A stretch of 64,000 nt of DNA, taken from the NCBI GenBank assembly GCA_023101725.1, contig JALJCO010001448.1, positions 372,001 through 436,000 of the forward strand, read 5' to 3'. This stretch comes from Atherinomorus stipes (taxonomy: Eukaryota > Chordata > Actinopteri > Atheriniformes > Atherinidae). Both the position numbers and the translations under genes were made by a program. Of this stretch, positions 57,721 to 64,000 are shown piece by piece. How positions within the stretch are numbered: the first letter of the stretch is position 1; every line of letters starts with the position of its first letter. The notes beneath the pieces are model-generated. The model did not search any database. It was given only the letters and a program-made list of their open reading frames with translations, and was not told the origin of the DNA.

Positions 57721-57858
57721 GCAAGGAGGGGGTCAGGATGACATCACATTTCCACTATCTGAGAATGGAACCTGGTCACAACGTCAGAATAAAAACCACC
57801 AGAACCCAAAAATGCTCAATTCAAATAAGAGAGATGAAAACAATACAATGATTTTTAC

Positions 57859-57935
57859 CCGAAGAGAAACCAGTCATAGGCAACGGTCAGATACAGGATC
57901 TCAGCAGGTTCCAGGTTGGCGTGCACCGCACTATC
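57859..57935 (-). CDS. mtmr14: mtmr14 coding exon (HANLEPAEILYLTVAYDW)
   Basis: The translation contains VHANLEPAEILYLTVAYDWF, matching the conserved segment just after the catalytic loop of MTMR14. The acceptor is GGCAG and the donor GGTAAAA. Length is 77 bp: 25 codons plus two bases (GG) that form Gly with the first base of the next exon. The joins on both sides keep frame. The upstream intron (57936-63106) contains hAT-type repeats and the 59.7-60.9 kb element. The downstream intron (53560-57858) contains a LINE relic and two hAT insertions. Confidence 0.94.
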
Positions 57936-57961
57936 CTGCCAAAGTACAAGCAGAAAAAGAC

Positions 57962-57967
<6 letters not shown>

Positions 57968-57992
<25 letters not shown>
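57968..57992. repeat. poly(A) run
   Basis: About 25 A upstream of the mtmr14 exon at 57859-57935 (poly-T in the transcript sense, about 30 bp before the acceptor). It may act as the polypyrimidine tract region. Confidence 0.85.
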
Positions 57993-57997
<5 letters not shown>

Positions 57998-58259
57998 CAT
58001 TTCACTGATTCTTGTCCCAAAAATATTCCAGACGGCTGAAACAACATTTAAACATCATCACTCAAACGTTTGAGTTTATGCCTGATATTGTATCATTAAC
58101 CCTAAAACTCCAAGTCTGCCCCCCCACTGGCACAGAAACAACTACACAACAGCAACTATTTACATATTTACCCTTTTCCTCATTTCCAGTTATTCATGCA
58201 ACTACTTACCTTCTATCCTCACAAAACCAACTCCATCTCAGCTGGTTCTGTGCATCAGA

Positions 58260-58385
58260 AATAGTTATCAACCGATACAGATTTTTTAGGGCCAATACCG
58301 ATATTTTCTCATCAGCCTCAGCCGATACAACCTGCTGATTTTGGAGCCGATATTTGGGGCAGATAATGTATTATCAGTATCTTCC
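58260..58385. repeat. hAT-like fragment related to 52372-52540
   Basis: CAACCGATACAGATTTTTTA then GGGCCAATACCGATATTTTC matches the fragment in the 51.7-kb Tc1 relic. Confidence 0.6.
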
Positions 58386-59272
58386 GCAAATAGTATACCA
58401 GCACTCCCAGGATTTACGGCTTCTCTTTCCCTTTACCCATCTATCTGGTGTTATTACAATTTCCACAACTGTAGAAATACAGTAAACAGAGGTTACTGTA
58501 CCATTTTTCATATTTTTGATATATTTTTCTAAAAAAAAAACATCATTGGATTTAGCTGGAAGAAAAATCTAAACAAATATCAGGTTTTCTACTTGACTTA
58601 ATCTTTTATCTCATTCTCAGCTGTACTTGTGGTGGAAAAAAATTCTCATACGTCTTGAGGGTCTTGCTGCCTTCTGGCCTCTCCTCCTACATGGTAACAA
58701 CGTTTTGGGGAGTAAAAATGCAAATATCTGACAATGGCCTCCAGATGTTGTAAACAGGAGCAGGAATCTTTCATCTTTCATATCGTCCTGCACTTGTGCT
58801 CTCAGACTCCGGGTCTGAGAAGGCCGGTGGATCCGCTGCTGCATCTTCTAACTTTAAACGGACTGTTGAAGCGGGACCTGGTTCTGTATGCAGTCAGGTA
58901 AGATGCAGTGGTGATACGCAGCTCCTCTGTACAAGCGGAGCTTCTGTTGTGGTGCTTTTTCTGCTTTTATCGGGATGTTTCACATCTGGATGTGTGGTTA
59001 AAAAGTTTCTCTGCCCACTAAAAACCCCACATGTGTTCCACGTCGTTTCTGCTCATTCTTGTGTTTTACCTGCATGGAGACAGTTTTCATCCCGCTGTTA
59101 CGTAAAGGGGGATTTAAACAAACGCAAAGGAGAGAGATTTGCGTTTTCCGTGGTTGACTTGTCTGTAACCAGGGTGCGTTGGATCAGGTGGTTTCTCCTC
59201 TAATTTTTTTCGTTTTCTGTCCGCATCGTGCTCGTTTTAACTACAGCGCGAAGTCCGAGACTTATGATTAGG
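58386..59272. other. mtmr14 intron, no feature recognised
   Basis: No exon or repeat family recognised. The 135-codon frame at 58796-59203 has no domain or conserved peptide visible. Confidence 0.35.
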
Positions 59273-59450
59273 GGTGGGAAAAAATATTGATACACTGAAA
59301 TATCGCAATATTTTCACATGCTGATATCATATCAATATTCAAAAACGATCTATTGATCTATTCTACTAACAAAATCACGCAAGATTTTTATCGTTCTCTC
59401 ATGAAATATCACTAAATTTCATAGGTAAAATAGATCAATATCGCAGATCA
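59273..59450. mobile_element. truncated hAT MITE (GGGGTGGGAAAAAATATTGA)
   Basis: One arm and the centre of the palindromic family seen at 7716, 47087 and 62245; the right arm is lost. Confidence 0.7.
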
Positions 59451-59732
59451 GCATCTCCAACACAGAGGTTGCGCTAGACTTTTTCGTTGTCCGTCATTTT
59501 GACTGACAGGGTCGTAAAAATCCAGTCATAATCCATTTCTTACCCGTCACTTTAATTAAAATATATACATATAATAATGACATATTTGGTAGGATTTTTC
59601 CATTAAATGCTTGGTTGCTTAGTTGGTGCCGAAGACTGATTACTTTTTTGTCCCTCATCTTCCACTGCATCAGTCTTCCTTTTTTCACCTCTTTTGTCAA
59701 CACTATATTCATTATCGGTCTCTGCCAGACAC

Positions 59733-60890
59733 GTGACTTTTGTTGCTAAGACGCTATTTCAGGCGTATAAAAGTCAGCGTTATCAAACAAGCATGGAAAT
59801 GAGCGCACATCTGATCATAAAAATGATCTCATGATTGTATCCACATGTGATTCATAAATGTTCCTGTCTGACCAAACAATAGAATCTACGTCAGAAATCC
59901 CTCCTCATCCAGCTGTTTCTGAAGCAGCAGCACAGACAGGCGGAGGCTGGTCCAAGCCTGACCCGGACTGTCGGATCTGAGCCTGACCCGCACAGGGACA
60001 AAAGAAAAAATAACTTTCATTAGCTAAGCTAAGAAACAGTCTGCTGACTGAGCACTTATAGACTATAACTTTAGGGTACAGATTCCTTAATAGAAACAGA
60101 TCGCCTCCTGTCTTCTGTCTCCAGGAGCTGCAGGTGTCATACCAGCCAGATGATCTTAACAGCAGAGTGTTATAACTTCTGATGAAGGCGACAACTGATC
60201 GCCAACAATTTCAAGATAAATCAGACTTTATTATCTCACTGTTGATGTCTGAATAAAGAAAAGAAAGCTCGGCTGCTTGTAAGAAGACGGACAGTCGGGC
60301 TGCAGAAAGGCGCAGGTGCATCGGACCAGCGGGAAACGCTGCTTTAGACTCAGAGAAAGTTTGCAACACAACCCTGACCTGTGTGGAGCTGTACGATGCT
60401 GTAACTTGTCAAGACTTTATTGACAAGTTAAATAACAGAAACACTAGTTTATAAACATTATGCGCAGCCGGAAGGGCAGACGCGCTGGTAACTGCAGCTC
60501 CCAGGAGACACGGAGGAGACAGGAGGAGATCCGTTTCTATAAATTAATCTATACATTAACGTTGTGCAAGTGTTCATTCGGTAGACTGTTTCTTAGTTTA
60601 ACTAATGAAAGTTATCGTTTCTTATGGTCCTGTCCGGGTCAGGCTCAGATCCGACCAGCCTCCATCTGTCAGCGCTGCTGCTGCTTCAGGAAAAACAGCT
60701 GGATGACGGTGCATTTCTGACCAATATTCTGTTGTTTGGTCAGACACAAACATTTTATAAATCACACATGGATTCAGTCATAAGATCATTTTTATGATCA
60801 GATGTGCGCTCATTTCCACGCCGGTTTGACCACTGACAGTTTTACGATTGAAATGGCGTCAAGCGCTGGTTACTGCTGGTTAAGCAACAA
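59733..60890. mobile_element. DNA element with long subterminal inverted repeats
   Basis: 59790-59960 and 60640-60830 are inverted relatives (GAAATGAGCGCACATCTGAT against ATCAGATGTGCGCTCATTTC), with TTTGTTGCT / AGCAACAAA and GGTCTC-GCC tips. Related sequence covers 15001-16020. ACTTGTCAAGACTTTATTGACAAGT at 60405-60429 is a perfect internal palindrome. No transposase seen. Confidence 0.65.
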
Positions 60891-61076
60891 ATGTTGCTCG
60901 GTGGAGACCGATTGGGCTTTTTGAAGAAGCTTCGGACACTCAGCTGCCATGACATTTTTCCGGGTGAACCCAACAGGCCATGCATCAAGAGAGACAATAT
61001 GCTAACTCGCCATCTAGTGGTCAGCAGTGTAAATTCAATCTGCCAAAATGACTGATGGCCTTCAGATTTTTCTGTC

Positions 61077-61705
61077 ACCGTTTAAAGGCCTCCTTCCACT
61101 GAAAACCCGTTTAACTTGCTCCTTCTGAAATACGGAGGGTTTCCCCTTGTTTACTTACACATGCTGACTTGCTAGCGTTTGCGTTCCCCCCGAGTCGGCT
61201 GTGCTTCCTCATCATAGAAACAATACGAAGAGAAGAGCGAATCGGGAACAGCCTTGCACTTCTACGTAACATTGCAAATAGCGTATCCCACGTGGGGTTT
61301 CTATCTGTCCATTGGAAGGCAGGTAACCCTCCACTACACACTAGAAGTAAAGACGGCACGACTGTAGCTTCGGAGTTGAGAAGCTAATTAGCTAACTGTT
61401 TGTTAGCATGGCGGAACAAACTTGTTTGTCGGCTCTATTTCCTGTCTGTAGCGAAATAAGAGCGGAGGGCGGAGCTTCCTTCATACACTGACGGGAGCCA
61501 GCCAATCAGACGGAAATTCATGAGAAGGACCCGGAGAAGCTGCCGTTGGACCACAAGCCTCTCTTCTAGTATACAAATACAGCTGGATACAAAGATACCA
61601 GAAGGGGTTTTTTTAAACAGAAACGATGCAGAATGCATTCAATAATAATGGAGAACACAGAAATATTAATGAAATGACCACGGAAGTACAACTTTTAAAA
61701 AAACG
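61077..61705 (-). repeat. interspersed repeat, copy 2 of the inverted pair (other copy 16130-16745)
   Basis: Reverse complement of the 16.1-kb copy over about 620 bp with few differences. The minus-strand frame at 61111-61359 mirrors the one at 16468-16653. Located in an mtmr14 intron. Confidence 0.75.
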
Positions 61706-61839
61706 GTCAATGACGGAAAATATTCGGTTAACGCAACCCCTGCTCCAACAACTGCAGCTTGTATAGATGCCGAGCTGTAACTCATGCCGAGGGCCACATA
61801 TAGGCCAAAACACCCAACGTATTGACTGATGCTGTTAAA

Positions 61840-61925
61840 AAAAAAAGCAAACCCCCCCCCCCAAAACCAAAAAAAAAACAAATATCTGCCTAAAATATCG
61901 GCCGGCCGATATATCGGTTGATGCT
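61840..61925. repeat. poly-A/C low complexity plus hAT-like tip
   Basis: AAAAAAGCAAACCCCCCCCC is followed by ATATCGGCCGGCCGATATAT, a perfect 20-bp palindrome typical of the hAT-like MITE cores in this window. Confidence 0.65.
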
Positions 61926-62137
61926 TAATCAGAAACATCTTCTTGGCTTTATTCCAGCCATAGAGGACCATTAATTTTGTTCTTTTCTGACAGACTTAGA
62001 ACTTTCTGCTCACTGATCTTTAGGGGCTCTTGATTGAATATTACTGTCAATTTAAGCTCTGTAATTGGTGGAAAGTTTGACAGGTGATTTCATCATAATT
62101 TCTGGGTCAAAATGAGGTCTCTTAGCAACATAGAAAT

Positions 62138-62715
62138 TAGGGATGCACAATATAATCGACCCCTATCGGTATCGGCCTTAAAACTGAGTACTACTTCTTC
62201 AAAAACTTTTTTTTTTTTTACAAACTTTAAATCTTCTAAAGACTATGGTGGGAAAAAATATTGATACACTTACATATTGCAATATTTTCACATGCTGATA
62301 TCATGCTGACGTTTAAAAACTTCGGTATCAATCTATTTTACGAACAAAATCTCGCGACATTTCATCATTCTGTTATGAAATCTCGCAAGAATTCACAAAA
62401 ACTTCATGAGAGTTTCGAACAGAATGATGAAATATTGCGAGATTTTGTAAGTAAAATAGATCGATAGTGTTTTTGAATATCAATTTGATATTAGCATATG
62501 AAAATATCGTGATATTCCAGTGTATCACTAACACCCCCCTGCCCCCCCCCTTTTTTTTTCCCCACAGTGTCGAAAACGAATAACAAAACTGCTATTTGCA
62601 ATGAATGCTTATGTTTTCCAGCTATAATATCAGTATCGATATCGGTTATCAGCCACGAGTTTTCAAATATTGGCATATCGGATATCGGCCATAATTCCAA
62701 TATCATGCATCCCTA
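62138..62715. mobile_element. hAT MITE with perfect target duplication ATAGAAAT, containing a second MITE
   Basis: TAGGGATGCACAATATAATC at the left and CAATATCATGCATCCCTA at the right, bounded by ATAGAAAT at 62130-62137 and 62716-62723. Inside (about 62245-62535) is a palindromic copy of the TGGGAAAAAATATTGATACA family. It is 578 bp without coding capacity. Confidence 0.92.
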
Positions 62716-63106
62716 ATAGAAATTATTATGATTTTTTATGATGAAAATGTGATAAATCATGGTGTATTATGGATCACTCATTGTGAATTTACCAAAGAAT
62801 CTCTGAACAAACATTACATTTTGCGGCTGGATTGTAAACCTCCCAGATGGGATATAAATGCTGGAAAACGTCTGTAGATCACCTAACGGGTAATTATCCA
62901 TCACACTCTACCCCACAGAGTTACACACTACCGTTTTTGAGAAGCCAGTGATGACTAAACTGATACTGCTCAGGAACATAGTAGACTTTTACAGGTGAAA
63001 CTTTCCTGGTTTTCCTGGAGTCCCTCATGAATGTTTCAAAAGCAAAGTCAGCTTCCAGGTGGTCCAGAATAAAGAAACAGAAAACTGATGAAGAAGAAAA
63101 ACTTAC

Positions 63107-63192
63107 TGCCCACAGGGAGAGCCGTAGGAGGGATACAAAGAGAGGCGTTCGGTCCCACCCTGATATGCAGTGCACCAGGAGGCCGCTGTCAT
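63107..63192 (-). CDS. mtmr14: mtmr14 exon with the catalytic CX5R loop (first of nine exons in the window)
   Basis: This exon encodes the active-site loop of myotubularin-related protein 14, a phosphatase that removes phosphate from phosphatidylinositol 3-phosphate and 3,5-bisphosphate and acts in autophagy and muscle calcium handling (family knowledge). The translation reads DSGLLVHCISGWDRTPLF followed by a Leu-rich helix ending in LSLWA. C-I-S-G-W-D-R is the CX5R signature, with the Cys nucleophile and Arg intact, so the copy looks catalytically competent. The acceptor is TTCAG (minus strand, just above 63192) and the donor is GTAAGT below 63107. Length is 86 bp; two bases complete a codon begun in an upstream exon outside the window. 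The exon ends in phase 0 and joins the exon at 57935. Earlier exons, encoding roughly the first half of the protein, must lie beyond 64000. Confidence 0.95.
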
Positions 63193-63219
63193 CTGAAACA
63201 ACACAAAACCAAACTGGAC

Positions 63220-63335
63220 GTTAGCTGCAGGTCCACAAGGATCAGATCTGCTCTTTGATTCAATCCACCAGGAGACCGTGGAGAGGAAAACCTTCATCAG
63301 ACCCAGAACCAGGAAGGGACCACCAGTACACAGCA
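63220..63335 (-). repeat. fragment of the 29.4-kb repeat next to an mtmr14 acceptor
   Basis: The minus strand reads CTTCCTGGTTCTGGGTCTGA then GAAGGTTTTCCTCTCCAC and later AAAGAGCAGATCTGATCC, matching 29825-29915. It lies 30-140 bp upstream of the catalytic exon's splice acceptor. Confidence 0.7.
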
Positions 63336-64000
63336 TTTTATCTAACTAGTGAGGCTAAAACAAATTTGGATCCTATGGAGACAAAAAATCAACTCGATAA
63401 AACTGTATGTAAAGCAGGATTTGTAAACCATGTAAACTATTTTGAACATAACTTTGGGTTCTTGTAAATGTGTGTTTACATGAACACAAGTTGCAAGCAG
63501 AATAGATTCACACAGAAAAAAATGACAGAAGTGCAAAACAATTAATATTTTACACAATTTTTACCACACAAATGTGATACTTTCTGTTCAAAAAGGCGAC
63601 AACTTGTTTAATAAATGTTCAGATACAGTCTGATGCGCACGGACAAAACTACATTTACACACAGAAAAGTGTACGAGGGGCTTTACACTTTTCACACTTC
63701 CAAAAGCCACACAGTTTCATGTGTACATGGTGCGTTTAAGTGCATTTGATTTTCTTTTATAGTAATTTTAAAATGGGAAGGATACATAAATTACATACGT
63801 ACAAACGTATGAGAGAGAAAGAGCTTTGCAATAAAAGTCCCTGAATTACCTTAGTTAGTGATTTATAAAGCAATAATTAACTGTTTAATAATACAACATA
63901 CGGTACATTATGAAATCATACTTAGTATTAGTTAGCATATTGGTTAATTCTTTAATTAGCAGTTAAATGCTTATTACTCAACCTTAATGCATTATAAAGC
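63336..64000. other. mtmr14 intron at window edge, no exon found
   Basis: No upstream mtmr14 exon is visible before the window ends. Confidence 0.5.

Noticed and set aside
1..64000. A novel defence, biosynthetic or RNA-based system
   Set aside because: The window contains parts of two known vertebrate genes and transposon debris; no gene cluster or unexplained conserved coding set was found.

Overview
The window looks like teleost fish nuclear DNA. It has small GT-AG exons far apart in large introns, dense nested DNA transposons (Tc1/mariner, hAT and a piggyBac-like element), several degraded LINE types usual in fish genomes, and many microsatellites. There are no bacterial operons, no CRISPR array and no RNA gene that I can support. 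The species cannot be named from this sequence.

Only two protein-coding genes can be supported, both on the minus strand. mtmr14 (myotubularin-related phosphatidylinositol phosphatase, 'jumpy') runs from beyond the right edge to a stop codon at 39389. Its last nine coding exons (63192 down to 39389) join in frame through GT-AG introns and encode the C-terminal 341 residues. These include the catalytic CX5R loop (CISGWDR) and the Ser-rich tail. Downstream in the same orientation, 27924-27848 holds the first coding exon of a copine, most probably cpne9. Its N-terminus ends in the copine C2 start IVPATKIEITVSC, and MTMR14-CPNE9 is also the human gene order. I found no second copine exon in 1-27847, so its first intron seems to exceed 27.8 kb here.

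All other sequence is intron or intergenic. Regions 1-27.8 kb (copine intron 1): MITEs, a LINE reverse-transcriptase fragment, Tc1-like elements at 19.05-19.87 and 21.17-23.03 kb, and an L2-like LINE at 23.6-25.9 kb broken by a Tc1-like element and an hAT MITE. Regions 28.1-39.3 kb (intergenic): a MITE carrying a Rex1-like LINE piece, a 3.75-kb nested hAT element with a perfect 8-bp target duplication, and a pair of minisatellites grown from two parts of one repeat. Regions 39.4-64 kb: mtmr14 exons with introns holding a piggyBac-like element, several hAT elements with perfect target duplications, Tc1 relics, a restriction-endonuclease-type LINE cut by two hAT insertions, and an 88-bp templated inverted insertion.

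I found no convincing previously undescribed biological system. The most interesting observations are structural: dated nests of transposons, the templated insertion at 50431-50518, the twin minisatellite expansion at 37.6-38.3 kb, and a suspicious homopolymer-rich block at 43.8-44.0 kb. All comparisons were made by eye, so element ends without target duplications are approximate.
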